Source: JAAYCI01 sp964370295 (lineage in GTDB: Bacteria; Bacillota; Clostridia; Oscillospirales; Ruminococcaceae). From it: 64,000 nucleotides of DNA. A model generated the notes under the pieces. It saw only the letters and a program-made list of their open reading frames with translations, was not told the origin of the DNA and did no database searches. Of the stretch, positions 1 to 8,880 are shown piece by piece. The stretch spans positions 1 through 64,000 of the forward strand of contig CAYJIR010000004.1 of NCBI GenBank assembly GCA_964370295.1, written 5' to 3'. The stretch's first letter is position 1, and every line of letters begins with the position of its first letter. A program made the translations under genes and the position numbers.

Positions 1-55
<55 letters not shown>

Positions 56-114
56 TTTTCGATGATTGCAAGCTCACTTAATCATTAAACTTCAATCATT
101 AATGCAGCTTATAA

Positions 115-143
115 AGTATAACATATACACCATACTCTGTCAA
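115..143 (-). promoter_or_regulatory. Sigma-A promoter for the tRNA-fMet gene
   Basis: Minus strand carries TTGACA (138-143), a 17-base spacer and TATACT (115-120), a near-perfect vegetative promoter. Predicted start is near 108, about 50 bases before the mature tRNA 5' end. It separates the tRNA transcript from the ribF operon upstream. Confidence 0.75.
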
Positions 144-233
144 GTTTTATTTACACCCTTCGTGGGTTCTCGTGTCTATAACGAAAGATCTGTGTCCTCC
201 AAAACCATCCAAACACCTACTTTCAGCAAAGGT

Positions 234-252
234 AAAATCGCCCTTTTTGGGC
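234..252 (-). terminator. Weak candidate terminator after ribF
   Basis: Directly after the ribF stop the minus strand has a short GCCC-AAAAA-GGGC stem-loop (240-252) followed by GATTTTA. The stem is only four pairs and the T-tract is short, so this is a weak candidate for the end of the rimP-ribF operon. No better hairpin is seen between 144 and 257. Confidence 0.3.
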
Positions 253-257
253 AAACA

Positions 258-1181
258 TTATTTTCTGTGCTCCTCTGCAAAAAATGCTTGTGCTTGTTTA
301 GCCCAGCTCTGTACGGCATTTGCTAATTCTTCCACCGAAGCAAATTTCCGGGTTTCAGACAAATACTTATAAAAACGTACACACACTATTTCCCCATATA
401 CATCGCCTTCAAAATCCGGTATAAAAGTTTCGCAGCTGGGCGCCTCTCCTGCCAAGGTAGGGCGCGTTCCATAACCGGTTGCACTGGCATAATGCCTTCC
501 ATTGATACAGGTGTTTGTGATATACACACCAAAAGCCGGTGCCTGCCGTTCTTTTGGAATTTGCTGATTGATGGTGGGAAACCCAAAACTTCTACCTAAG
601 CCTTGCCCATGGATTACCGGCAAACACAACTCATATGGCCTGCCTAAAAGCTGATGCGCTTCGCCCACATCCCCCTGCTCCAGTGCCATGCGAATGCGGC
701 TGGAACTGAGGGTCTCCCCGTTTTGCTCGGACAATGCCAACACTTGTAAATGTAGACCAAACTCTTCGCACAATGCAGCCAGATGGCTTGTATTGCCGGC
801 ACGTTGCTTGCCAAAGCCATAGTTCTCGCCACAGAACAAGGCCTTGGCATGATACTTCCCTATCAGGTACGTTTCAAAAAAGTCGCGTGGGGCGAGATGC
901 TTAAAACTAGAGAAATCCGGCTCATAGCAAATTTCCACACCCAGCTGTGCCAGCAAAGTGTGCTTTTGCTCTTCCGAGATGATTTGTTTTTTTTGCCCGC
1001 CTTGATGTATGCCACGTTGAAACGTAAACACAGCCGGGCATAGGCCCAGCCGTTTTGCATAATCTACAGCGGTTTGAATGACAGCCGTATGCCCCTTATG
1101 TATCCCATCGAAATACCCAAGCGCCAAGGCTGTTGGCATGGCATTTATCTGCTGCGCATCTTCGCATTTTATCACTTGCAC
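258..1181 (-). CDS. ribF: Bifunctional riboflavin kinase / FAD synthetase
   Basis: 307 residues, the usual size of bacterial RibF, which phosphorylates riboflavin to FMN and adenylates FMN to FAD in the cytoplasm. The N-terminal nucleotidyltransferase half carries GYFDGIHKGH (residues 22-31). The C-terminal flavokinase half has a GxSFGFPTIN motif and the later TRPT and YGE segments. The start is GTG and overlaps the last ten bases of truB. It is the last gene of the translation operon. The placement after truB is common in Firmicutes. Identification is secure; the exact start could also be the GTG two codons later. Confidence 0.95.
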   Translation of the reverse strand: MQVIKCEDAQQINAMPTALALGYFDGIHKGHTAVIQTAVDYAKRLGLCPAVFTFQRGIHQGGQKKQIISEEQKHTLLAQLGVEICYEPDFSSFKHLAPRDFFETYLIGKYHAKALFCGENYGFGKQRAGNTSHLAALCEEFGLHLQVLALSEQNGETLSSSRIRMALEQGDVGEAHQLLGRPYELCLPVIHGQGLGRSFGFPTINQQIPKERQAPAFGVYITNTCINGRHYASATGYGTRPTLAGEAPSCETFIPDFEGDVYGEIVCVRFYKYLSETRKFASVEELANAVQSWAKQAQAFFAEEHRK

Positions 1182-2062
1182 GGAATTTCACGCTCCACAA
1201 ATAACTTTTTTGCTTTTAACGTTCCATCTTCATTTTGCTCTGCAAGACCAAGAAAATGGGCTTGTTCATACACTTTATAGGTCCCTGGCGCATTGCGCAC
1301 ACCATACACCACGGCACCGTTTACAAGACGCATCGCCTGCTGTGGTTCTACCTGTATAGAAGGAAGACTTTTAAACACGCTCTCCACGGGCAATAGCAAT
1401 GTTTCTAAACTACCACTGTCCTTTGCCGCTTGAATTTCATCAAAACCAATGGCTTGCTGTTGCGCAAACACACCTGCTGCTGTGCGCCGCAAAGCAGAGA
1501 GTGTGGCCACCGTGCCAAGCGCTGTGCCAAGCTCCTCGGCCAATACTCGGATGTAGGTGCCCTTCGAGCAATGCACCGCCACACGCCAACGCGCCTGCTG
1601 CGTTTGTTCCAACAATTGCAGGCTATAAAACTGCACTTTGCGTGCTTTTCGTTGCACGGTTTTTCCCTCGCGAGCATAGCGATACAAAGGTTTCCCCTGC
1701 ACCTTTACCGCAGAATACATGGGTGGCACCTGTTCGCATTCGCCCGTAAAAGAAGCCAAGGCTTCTTTTAATCTTTGTTCTTGTACTACGCTCTCACCAC
1801 GCTGCAACACCTCTCCGGTGATGTCTCCGGTGTCGGTGGCAAGACCGAAACATATTTCCGCGTCATAACACTTGTCTTGACATATTTGCAAATCGACAGC
1901 CTTTGCCGCCTGTCCGATAAACACAGGCAAAACCCCCGTGGCCATCGGGTCTAAAGTGCCACTGTGTCCTATTTTCTTGGTGCGACAAATCCCCCTAAGT
2001 TTCGCCACCACATCAAATGAAGTAAACCCGGCAGGTTTGTCCACTACCAAAATCCCATTCAT
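1172..2062 (-). CDS. truB: tRNA pseudouridine(55) synthase
   Basis: 296 residues. TruB isomerises U55 in the T-loop of elongator tRNAs. The start MNGILVVDKPAGFTSFD is typical, and the catalytic aspartate lies in HSGTLDPMATG (Asp38). A C-terminal RNA-binding extension follows. Its start overlaps the nrnA stop by four bases (ATGA), showing translational coupling, and its end overlaps ribF. All visible motifs are intact. Confidence 0.96.
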   Translation of the reverse strand: MNGILVVDKPAGFTSFDVVAKLRGICRTKKIGHSGTLDPMATGVLPVFIGQAAKAVDLQICQDKCYDAEICFGLATDTGDITGEVLQRGESVVQEQRLKEALASFTGECEQVPPMYSAVKVQGKPLYRYAREGKTVQRKARKVQFYSLQLLEQTQQARWRVAVHCSKGTYIRVLAEELGTALGTVATLSALRRTAAGVFAQQQAIGFDEIQAAKDSGSLETLLLPVESVFKSLPSIQVEPQQAMRLVNGAVVYGVRNAPGTYKVYEQAHFLGLAEQNEDGTLKAKKLFVEREIPCK

Positions 2063-3045
2063 GAACTCTGATTCTCCCTGTCGGCCTCAAACTCTCGCAA
2101 AACCCGGTGCACTTCGCTTAAAACTGCCTCTTTTGCGTGCTCCTTGCTACCCAACACCTCGCACCCGGCTGCCTGCTGATGACCCCCACCACCAAGCCCG
2201 GCCGCTATGCGCACGGCATCTATCCCCACTTTTGTGCGCACGCTAATTTTAAAGCTGCCGCTTGGCTGCTGGCGCATCGTAATGCCCACAAGCACCCCTT
2301 CTATCGAACGTGGTATCGCTGTGATACCTTCTAGGTCACCATTATCAATACCAATACGCTCCACTTCCTCACGCGTGACACAAATGAGGGCACAAGTACC
2401 ATCAAAATGGTACTCAAGCGAAGACAAGGCCAATTGCTCCATCGCAATACGCTGCTTGGTTTTGCTTTGAAACAATAGCTCGTTTAGCATCCAGATATCG
2501 GCACCATATTCTATTAGTTTTGCAGTCACAACGTGGCTATTTGCCGTTGTATTGTTAAAACGAAAACAACCTGTATCGGTCGACACGCCTGTGTAAAGAC
2601 AGTTGGCAATACATATGTCGATTTTCACTTCCATCGCCAAAATAATCTCATAGATGATTTCGCAAGTAGCCGCGGCCGTGTCGTCCAACAACAGCTTTTG
2701 TGCAAACCCCGAATTAGACCCATGATGGTCGATGCACAAATCCACGCGGTCCACATAGGCGGCGGCCTGCTCGCCAAACAACTGTTGGCCCGCAATATCC
2801 ACCGCCACAATATAGGCAGGTTTAAACTGGCCATGATATATTTCTATACCCATGTAGTCGTAGCGCTCGTGTATGGGGTCCGCACAAAACACCGCCGCTT
2901 TTTTCCCTGTTTTTCTTAGTGCCCATTGCAGGGCCGCAGCCGAACCCAGCGTGTCTCCGTCTGGGTTTTTGTGGCAAATGATTAACACATTGTCCACCGT
3001 TAGCAAGTGCTTGGCCACGTCTGAAATTTGCATCATTTCACTCAT
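2059..3045 (-). CDS. nrnA: DHH-family bifunctional oligoribonuclease / pAp phosphatase
   Basis: 328 residues. NrnA enzymes degrade nanoRNAs of two to five nucleotides and dephosphorylate 3'-phosphoadenosine 5'-phosphate. The phosphoesterase domain shows HKNPDGDTLGS (25-35), a VDIAG aspartate near 83 and the DHH triad (106-108); the DHHA1 domain ends with GGGGHQQAAG (285-294). These are metal and substrate residues of the family. It sits between rbfA and truB, the usual Firmicutes position. The residue order is complete. Confidence 0.93.
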   Translation of the reverse strand: MSEMMQISDVAKHLLTVDNVLIICHKNPDGDTLGSAAALQWALRKTGKKAAVFCADPIHERYDYMGIEIYHGQFKPAYIVAVDIAGQQLFGEQAAAYVDRVDLCIDHHGSNSGFAQKLLLDDTAAATCEIIYEIILAMEVKIDICIANCLYTGVSTDTGCFRFNNTTANSHVVTAKLIEYGADIWMLNELLFQSKTKQRIAMEQLALSSLEYHFDGTCALICVTREEVERIGIDNGDLEGITAIPRSIEGVLVGITMRQQPSGSFKISVRTKVGIDAVRIAAGLGGGGHQQAAGCEVLGSKEHAKEAVLSEVHRVLREFEADRENQSS

Positions 3046-3064
3046 GTTTCCACCTTGCCTTCTG

Positions 3065-3424
3065 CTACACTTCGTCTTTCAATGTTTTTAACACCTGGTT
3101 GATATGGTCGGCATAGGCCGCGCTGTCATCGTGCACAAAAACCAGTTGTGGCGCCCTGCGGATGTGCATACGCGCGGCTATTTCGCTGCGTATATAGCCT
3201 TTTGCTTTGTCTAGCGCTTTCACCACATCTTGCGCCGCTGTGCCCCCGTCTGTGCCCAGCACACTCACAAACACGCGAGCCACAGAAAGGTCCTGCGCGG
3301 CCTCTACCCGTGTTACGGTTAAAAGCCCTTGTTGTAAACGGGGATCTTTCATGCCATTTACAATATGAATGATCTCCCGCCGCAAATCTTGGTTGAGGCG
3401 CTCTTTATTTTTGGATACAGCCAC
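3065..3424 (-). CDS. rbfA: Ribosome-binding factor A
   Basis: 119 residues, normal length. RbfA binds the 30S subunit and assists maturation of the 16S rRNA 5' end. The sequence has the KH-like core with the KGYIRSEIAARMHIRRAPQL stretch characteristic of the family. Translation starts at GTG behind a strong AAGGAGGTGAG site. It lies 50 bases after infB in the operon. Confidence 0.95.
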   Translation of the reverse strand: MAVSKNKERLNQDLRREIIHIVNGMKDPRLQQGLLTVTRVEAAQDLSVARVFVSVLGTDGGTAAQDVVKALDKAKGYIRSEIAARMHIRRAPQLVFVHDDSAAYADHINQVLKTLKDEV

Positions 3425-3474
3425 CGGCCCTCACCTCCTTATGCCCATCTATTTTGAAATCCTTGTTTCGTTTT

Positions 3475-6111
3475 TTAGTCTCTGTATTCTTCCATTTGGA
3501 AGGCCTCGAAAATATCGCCCTCCTTGATATCACTGTACTTTGCAAGAGAAATACCGCATTCGTAGCCTTGTGCCACTTCTTTGACGTCATCTTTAAAGCG
3601 ACGCAGCGAAGATATTTCGTCTTCCGCCACAACAATACCATCACGCACCACACGAATTTGCGCGTTGCGGTTTACTTTTCCGTTTTGCACATAGCAGCCG
3701 GCAATGGTGCCCACACTGCTCACTTTATAGGTTTCACGCACTTCGATACGTCCCAATTCTATCTCGCGTATCTTAGGCGCCAGCATGCCCTTCATCGCAT
3801 CTTCCACATCGTTGATAGCATCATAAATGACACGATACATACGCATTTCCACGCCATTTTGTGCTGCATCTGCCGTAGCAATAAGATCCGGACGCACATT
3901 AAAGCCAATGATAATAGCCCCGGAGGCGTCTGCCAGCATCACATCGCTTTTGCTGATAGCACCCACACCCGCGTGCACCACTTTCACACGCACTTCCTCG
4001 TTGCTTATTTTTTCAAGACTCTGTTTTACGGCCTCGGCACTGCCCTGCACATCCGCTTTTACTACAATAGAAAATTGCTTCATGTCGCCGGCCGCAATTT
4101 GGCTGAAGAGGTTGTCCAATGTCACTTTGGTGTAGCTGCCCAGCTGTTCTTCACGCTGTGCTGCACTGCGACGGTCGGCCAACTCACGTGCAAGACGCTC
4201 GTCTTGCACAGCATCAAAAATGTCGCCTGCCTCCGGCACATCGGTAAGGCCTGTAATTTCCACCGGCATGGACGGGCCGGCCTCTTCTAGGCTCTTGCCT
4301 GTGGAATCGCGCATGGTGCGCACACGTCCCACAGAGGTGCCCGCCAAAATGATATCGCCCTGTCTTAATGTGCCACGTTGTACCAAAATGGTAGCAATAG
4401 GACCTTGCCCCTTATCCAGCCTTGCCTCTACAACAGCACCTTTGGCCTTGCGCACAGGGTTTGCTTTTAATTCCATCATTTCGGCCGTTAGGTTAATCAT
4501 CTCCAATAGCTCGTCAATGCCCTGCCCTGTGTGTGCCGACACCGGCACAACCACAACATCTCCGCCCCACTCTTCGGGCACAAGTTCGTGCTCTGTCAGT
4601 TGCTGCTTCACACGGTCTGGGTTGGCACCCTCTTTATCCATTTTGTTCACGGCCACCAAAATGGAAACGCCGGCCGCTTTGGCATGGTTGATAGACTCTA
4701 TGGTTTGTGGCATAATGCCATCATCTGCCGCCACCACCAAAACCGCAATGTCGGTCATAGTGGCACCACGCGCACGCATGGAGGTGAAGGCCTCATGGCC
4801 CGGTGTATCTAAAAATGTGATTGGTTTATCGTCTTTTTTCACCTGATAGGCACCGATATGCTGGGTGATACCACCGGCCTCGCCCTCGGTTACGTTTGTG
4901 GCGCGAATCGCATCCAATATCGACGTTTTGCCGTGGTCCACATGGCCCATCACCACCACGACAGGCGGGCGGGCATACAAGTCACCCTCATGGTCTTCGT
5001 CCACCTCAAACAGGCGCTCTTCTATGGTTACATGCACCTCGCGCTCCACTTTTGCGCCCATCTCCTCAGCCACTGCCGAGGCCGTGTCGAAATCCACCAC
5101 TTGGGAAACGCTGGCCATCACACCATAGCCCATCAACACTTTGATGACCTGTGGCGCGGCCGCTTTTAAGCGTGTGGCTAAATCGCCCACGGTGATTTCA
5201 TCCGGGATCGACACCTTCAGTTGTGCTTTGCGTGCCTTTTCCAATTGGATGCGTTGCAGGCGCTCTGCCTCGGTTTCTTTCTTTTTGGCATATGGGTTCT
5301 GACGCGCTTTATTGGTTCTTAATTTTTGGCGATTTTGTGTTGGCTTTTTGCGATTTTCCACCGCTTTGGCCGATGCCATATCTGTGTATTTTTCGTTAAA
5401 TTTATCCAAGTTCACATCAACCGTGCGCGTGTCTATCGTGCGCGTAACCACCTCACGTTTAGGCGCTGCGGGTTTCTGTGTTTGGTCGTTTTTCACCTCG
5501 CGAATGCGACCAAGGCCATCGCGTTTTTTAGCAGGTTGCTGCTTTGGCCGATTGGCTTGCGCCCCTTGCTGTTGCACTGCTTGTGGTTGTGAATTTTGGG
5601 GTTGCGCCTTTTGCGGTTGTGCGTTTTGGGTCTGTGCGCTTTGCGGCTGTGCACTTTGCGGCTGTGCGCTTTGCGGCTGTGCCTTTTGCGGTTGCGCCTT
5701 TTGGGGCTGCGTTGGTTTTACACCGGAAGGCGCACTTTTTTTTGATACTGTTGTGGCACCGCTTTTGTTGGCCTCTGTATTGGGCGCAGGCCTATTCGCC
5801 GGCGTTGCCACTTTTTCCTGTGCATTTACCGCCGCCGGTTTATCCGCCTTTGTTTTTATCTCTTGAGCTTTGTCTTGTGTGGGTTTCGCCTCTTGTATCT
5901 TGCGCTTGGGCGCAACGGCAAGATATGCCTCAAAATTAGGCTCTTCCGCTTTGCGCGTGAAAAAGTCGAAGAGATAATCCAGCTCCTCCTCGCTAAGGGG
6001 GGTTGTATGTTTTTTCACCTCACCGAATTTCTCGCTGAGCAAATCCACAACCACTTTATTTTGCGTATCGATGTCCTTTGCAAAATCACTGAGTTTATAT
6101 TTAATGACCAA
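3475..6111 (-). CDS. infB: Translation initiation factor IF-2
   Basis: IF-2 is the GTPase that places initiator tRNA on the ribosome. The N-terminus VIKYKLSDFAKD is the small IF2_N helix bundle. Residues from about 80 to 290 form a low-complexity K/Q/A/P linker. The GTPase domain shows GHVDHGKT (G1), DTPGHEAFT (G3) and NKMD (G4), followed by the beta-barrel and C2 domains. I prefer TTG at 6111 because GGAGG stands eight bases before it and the protein then begins like other IF-2s; an in-frame ATG at 6138 would add nine residues with no visible binding site. About 170 bases without a gene separate it from ylxQ. Confidence 0.95.
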   Translation of the reverse strand: MVIKYKLSDFAKDIDTQNKVVVDLLSEKFGEVKKHTTPLSEEELDYLFDFFTRKAEEPNFEAYLAVAPKRKIQEAKPTQDKAQEIKTKADKPAAVNAQEKVATPANRPAPNTEANKSGATTVSKKSAPSGVKPTQPQKAQPQKAQPQSAQPQSAQPQSAQTQNAQPQKAQPQNSQPQAVQQQGAQANRPKQQPAKKRDGLGRIREVKNDQTQKPAAPKREVVTRTIDTRTVDVNLDKFNEKYTDMASAKAVENRKKPTQNRQKLRTNKARQNPYAKKKETEAERLQRIQLEKARKAQLKVSIPDEITVGDLATRLKAAAPQVIKVLMGYGVMASVSQVVDFDTASAVAEEMGAKVEREVHVTIEERLFEVDEDHEGDLYARPPVVVVMGHVDHGKTSILDAIRATNVTEGEAGGITQHIGAYQVKKDDKPITFLDTPGHEAFTSMRARGATMTDIAVLVVAADDGIMPQTIESINHAKAAGVSILVAVNKMDKEGANPDRVKQQLTEHELVPEEWGGDVVVVPVSAHTGQGIDELLEMINLTAEMMELKANPVRKAKGAVVEARLDKGQGPIATILVQRGTLRQGDIILAGTSVGRVRTMRDSTGKSLEEAGPSMPVEITGLTDVPEAGDIFDAVQDERLARELADRRSAAQREEQLGSYTKVTLDNLFSQIAAGDMKQFSIVVKADVQGSAEAVKQSLEKISNEEVRVKVVHAGVGAISKSDVMLADASGAIIIGFNVRPDLIATADAAQNGVEMRMYRVIYDAINDVEDAMKGMLAPKIREIELGRIEVRETYKVSSVGTIAGCYVQNGKVNRNAQIRVVRDGIVVAEDEISSLRRFKDDVKEVAQGYECGISLAKYSDIKEGDIFEAFQMEEYRD
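5575..5710 (-). repeat. In-frame 15-base tandem repeats in infB linker
   Basis: About nine imperfect copies of a 15-base unit encode the pentapeptide Q-P-Q-(K/S/N)-A in the IF-2 interdomain linker (residues about 144-185). Copies drift in the fourth position. Such linkers are flexible and length-variable in IF-2. Confidence 0.7.
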
Positions 6112-6279
6112 ATGCCGTTCCTCCCACAACTTTTTCACTTCTGTATATTTTATAGCTATCTTTTTATATCAACCTATACTAAAACATGGTTAACCCACCG
6201 CCAATACCGTGCCCAAAAGCCGACCTTCAACATAATGTTGTAGCACCCGCTCTTAAAAGGTGGGGCGTATTCTATATCG

Positions 6280-6585
6280 TTATATTTTGGAAAGACAAAG
6301 CCTTGCCAAATTGATATCACTTACACATAAAACCGCCACGGGTTTGTTTAAAAGCGGCGCCAATGCATCTTTATTGCAGGCCAGCTCTACCACTTCAAGA
6401 CCATCCGGCACATGACGCAACAGGCGACGCCGTGTATTTTCTGCAACATCACTTGTTAAAAGCAGCAGCTGTGCTTTATCGCTTTTTAAGCAATCACAAA
6501 CCGCATCAAACCCAAGGTGCAAAGCCCCCGCCTTGCGGCAAAGAGATAAGGCGCTTTGTAGCTTTTGAGACAAGGCATCACTCAT
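6280..6585 (-). CDS. ylxQ: L7Ae-family RNA-binding protein YlxQ
   Basis: 101 residues from the ATG at 6585, in the size range of YlxQ. The fold is that of the L7Ae/L30e family, which binds kink-turn RNA; the segment AGALHLGFDAVCDCLKSDKA and the LLLTSDVAENTRRRL stretch are typical. The ATG overlaps the end of ylxR by eight bases. A longer reading frame exists but its first 20 residues only repeat YlxR sequence in another frame. Confidence 0.85.
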   Translation of the reverse strand: MSDALSQKLQSALSLCRKAGALHLGFDAVCDCLKSDKAQLLLLTSDVAENTRRRLLRHVPDGLEVVELACNKDALAPLLNKPVAVLCVSDINLARLCLSKI

Positions 6586-6850
6586 GGGCCATCGCCTCTT
6601 GCAATTGCTCATACACTTCTTTTGCAATGCCCACGCCAAACGCACGCTCTAAACTTTTCTTTTTTTGCGCCTTCGCAAGACAGGTGGACTGTTTGCAAAC
6701 ATAGGCCCCGCGCCCCGGTGCCTTGCCGGTATTGTCCAAGAAAATTTCTCCGGCCTTGTTTTTAACCACGCGCACCATTTCTTGCTTTGTTTTTCCCTCT
6801 CCACAGCCAAGGCAATGGCGAATGGGGATTTTTTTCGGTTTCTGTGCCAC
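6578..6850 (-). CDS. rnpM: YlxR family RNA-binding protein / RNase P modulator RnpM
   Basis: About 90 residues. The HCLGCGEGK motif, the later RVVKNKAG segment and the GRGAYVC signature define the YlxR family, a nucleic-acid binding protein of the nusA operon reported to modulate RNase P in Bacillus. The start is placed at GTG 6850, five bases past the nusA stop, with GGGGAAGAG upstream. In the reading frame as given it appears fused to nusA, but that is an artefact of the N gap length. Confidence 0.88.
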   Translation of the reverse strand: MAQKPKKIPIRHCLGCGEGKTKQEMVRVVKNKAGEIFLDNTGKAPGRGAYVCKQSTCLAKAQKKKSLERAFGVGIAKEVYEQLQEAMAHE

Positions 6851-6855
6851 CGTAT

Positions 6856-8128
6856 TTACTCTTCCCCTTCTTCTTGTGCTTCCTGTGTATCTTGTGCTTC
6901 CTGTGTATCTTGTNNNNNNNNNNNNNNNNNNNNNNNNNNNNNNNNNNNNNNNNNNNNNNNNNNNNNNNNNNNNNNNNNNNNNNNNNNNNNNNNNNNNNNN
7001 NNNNNNNNNNNNNTCTTGTGCTTCCTGTGTATCTTGTGCTTCCTGTGTATCTTGTTCCTCTTGTGCTTCTTGCTCCTCTTCGCCGTAGTATCCACTCTCC
7101 GGCCGAATGTCGATGTTATATCCGGTTAATCGCGCACATAGACGAGCATTTTGGCCTTTGTTTCCAATGGCCAAAGACAGCTGATGGTCGGGCACGGTCA
7201 CCTGGCAGCTTTTGTTTTCGCCCTCTGCCAGTTCCACTTTAAGCACATTGGCCGGAGAAAGCGCCGCCGCAATAAACTCGGCCGGGTCTTCGCTGTAAAG
7301 CACCACATCTATTTTTTCGCCGCCCAATTCATCCACTATGCCGGCCACACGCGAGCCATGTGCACCTATGCAGGCCCCACGGGGATCTACATTCGGGTCT
7401 TTGCTCCACACCGCCAGTTTGGTGCGTTGACCGGCTTCGCGCGCAATGGCTTTAATTTCCACTGTGCCGTCAAACACTTCGGGCACTTCCATTTCAAACA
7501 TGCGCTTAACCAGCCCCGGGTGTGTTCGGCTTATCATTACACGTGGGCCACGTTCGTTCACCGTAACATCCACCACATACACACGCACCCGGTCACCCTC
7601 GCGCAATTCCTCGTTTGGCACTTGCTCGTTGCGTGGCAAAATGGCTTCGTTTTTTCCAATTTCCAGCGCCACAATCCCACGCGACAAATCCACACGTGTC
7701 ACCACACCTGTCACAATTTCGTGGCTCTTGCTTTGCATCTCGGTGTACAGCTGGCTACGCTCGGCCTCGCGGATGCCTTGACGTATCACATGTTTTGCTG
7801 TTTGTGCTGCAATGCGCCCAAAATCTTGGGTTTTAAGCACGGTTTCCATACGGTCGCCCACTTGCAAACCGGCCCTTCTCTTTTGAGCCGTTTTCAATGT
7901 CACCTGCTTATTCGGATGCTCCACTTCTTCCACTACATCTTGCAGTAAACTCACTTGAAAGGTTCCGCTGGTGGGGTCCATCACCACCGATACATTTTCT
8001 TCCTCTACGTCATAGTCTTTTTTCACGGCAATGGCCACGGCATTTTTCACTTTTTCCAAAAGGTAGTCTGCCGAAATCCCTCGTTCTTTTTCCAAAAGTT
8101 CCAGTGCGGTAAACAGTTCATCATTCAT
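6856..8128 (-). CDS. nusA: Transcription termination/antitermination factor NusA, interrupted by assembly gap
   Basis: NusA binds RNA polymerase and nascent RNA to control pausing and termination. The N-terminal polymerase-binding domain, the S1 domain (about 130-200) and two KH domains including IGNKGQNARLCARLTG are intact. The body of Firmicutes NusA normally ends shortly after this; here an acidic Q/D/T/E/A repeat tail follows, entering the 6914-7013 gap and ending EEGEE-stop at 6856. The frame after the gap only stays in phase if the true gap length is not 100. The RBS GGAGAAG precedes the ATG. Confidence 0.93.
6873..7055 (-). repeat. 18-base minisatellite in nusA 3' end, contains gap
   Basis: At least two full copies of an 18-base unit encoding D-T-Q-E-A-Q stand on each side of 100 Ns (6914-7013). 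The phase of the unit across the N run is off by two bases, so the N run cannot be the true length if copies are uniform. Copy number is unknown. Confidence 0.85.
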
Positions 8129-8216
8129 ATAGCTTCTCCAACCTTTGTTTCCTCTTTATCTTTTATGGCACCACAACACAGTGCCTTACGCCTATCGAGC
8201 GGCTACACCGCCTCAC

Positions 8217-8702
8217 TTACCGGTTGTACAAATCCTCATCGTCGCACAACTTCACATCCGCCACTTCCTGCAAAGAAAGTTGCAAAGGGCCTTGCTCGGT
8301 TTGCAAGCACAGCCATTCTTTTGTTCTCTCTTGCAAAACACCCACAATCTCTTTGCGCTTTTCTGCATCGGCGCGGTATAATTTTGCACACACCACACGC
8401 CCTGCCATGGCCTCAAAGTGTTGCGGTTTTTGCAGCTTGCGCCCAAGGCCAACGCTGCCTACCTCCAGAATATAGCTGTGGTCTACAGGGTCTTCCTCAT
8501 CCAGCAAAGGGTCTATGGCGCGGGCCAATTTTTCGCATGTATCTGTATCCATGGGGCCGTCTTTATCTACCAGCACCCTTAAAAACCACTCGGCGCCCTC
8601 TTTTTCAAACTGCACATCCCACAGGCGCAGGCCCATTTCTTCTGTTATCGGGCGCACCAAACGCTCTACCCGTGCCGGCACACCACCACTTTTTTTGCTC
8701 AT
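8217..8702 (-). CDS. rimP: Ribosome maturation factor RimP
   Basis: 161 residues from the ATG at 8702 (MSKKSGGVPARVERL). RimP is needed for 30S subunit assembly. The motifs WFLRVLVDKDGPMDTDTCE and YILEVGSVGLGRKLQKPQHF (the family's SPGLDRPL segment, here SVGLGRKL) are present, followed by the C-terminal SH3-like domain. A TTG ten codons upstream is in frame but has no clear binding site, while GAAGTGGGG precedes the ATG. It is the first gene of the operon, preceded by a structured leader. Confidence 0.93.
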   Translation of the reverse strand: MSKKSGGVPARVERLVRPITEEMGLRLWDVQFEKEGAEWFLRVLVDKDGPMDTDTCEKLARAIDPLLDEEDPVDHSYILEVGSVGLGRKLQKPQHFEAMAGRVVCAKLYRADAEKRKEIVGVLQERTKEWLCLQTEQGPLQLSLQEVADVKLCDDEDLYNR

Positions 8703-8775
8703 GCAGCCCCACTTCCCACACTTCTTCTGCAATTTTCAGCGTATCTTTGTAGCAAAAGCCCAAACTCATCTATAC

Positions 8776-8812
8776 AACGCAAGAGAGCGGGCAAGGCCCA
8801 CTCTCTTGTGTT
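8776..8812 (-). promoter_or_regulatory. Structured leader hairpin of the rimP operon
   Basis: In the transcript, AACACAAGAGAGTGGGC pairs with GCCCGCTCTCTTGCGTT around a three-base loop: 17 positions with one mismatch and one G:U. No T-tract follows, so it is not a terminator. Comparable GAGAGTGGG leader hairpins precede rimP in other Firmicutes as far as I recall. It probably acts in autoregulation, processing or antitermination of the operon. Confidence 0.6.
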
Positions 8813-8829
8813 ACGAATCGTATGTAAGC

Positions 8830-8858
8830 ATTATATCACATTTGCACGATGGATGCAA
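8830..8858 (-). promoter_or_regulatory. Sigma-A promoter of the rimP-nusA-infB operon
   Basis: Minus strand: TTGCAT (8853-8858), 17-base spacer, TATAAT (8830-8835). Transcription would begin near 8823, just before the leader hairpin. Confidence 0.75.
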
Positions 8859-8880
8859 GGCAATTTTTTATCACCAAACA

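Noticed and set aside
3454..4290. 278-codon open frame on the plus strand inside infB
   Set aside because: It lies wholly antisense to the GTPase core of IF-2, has no binding site, and its composition follows the complement of infB codons.
6228..6240. CAACATAATGTTG palindrome between ylxQ and infB
   Set aside because: Perfect but only six pairs with one central base; no promoter or regulator context to support an operator.
7151..7948. 265-codon plus-strand frame opposite nusA
   Set aside because: Antisense shadow of the S1/KH region of NusA; no family motif or ribosome binding site.
6578..8128. Apparent nusA-ylxR fusion protein
   Set aside because: Depends on the 100-N gap having exactly that length; the repeat phase and the in-frame stop at 6856 show nusA ends before ylxR.
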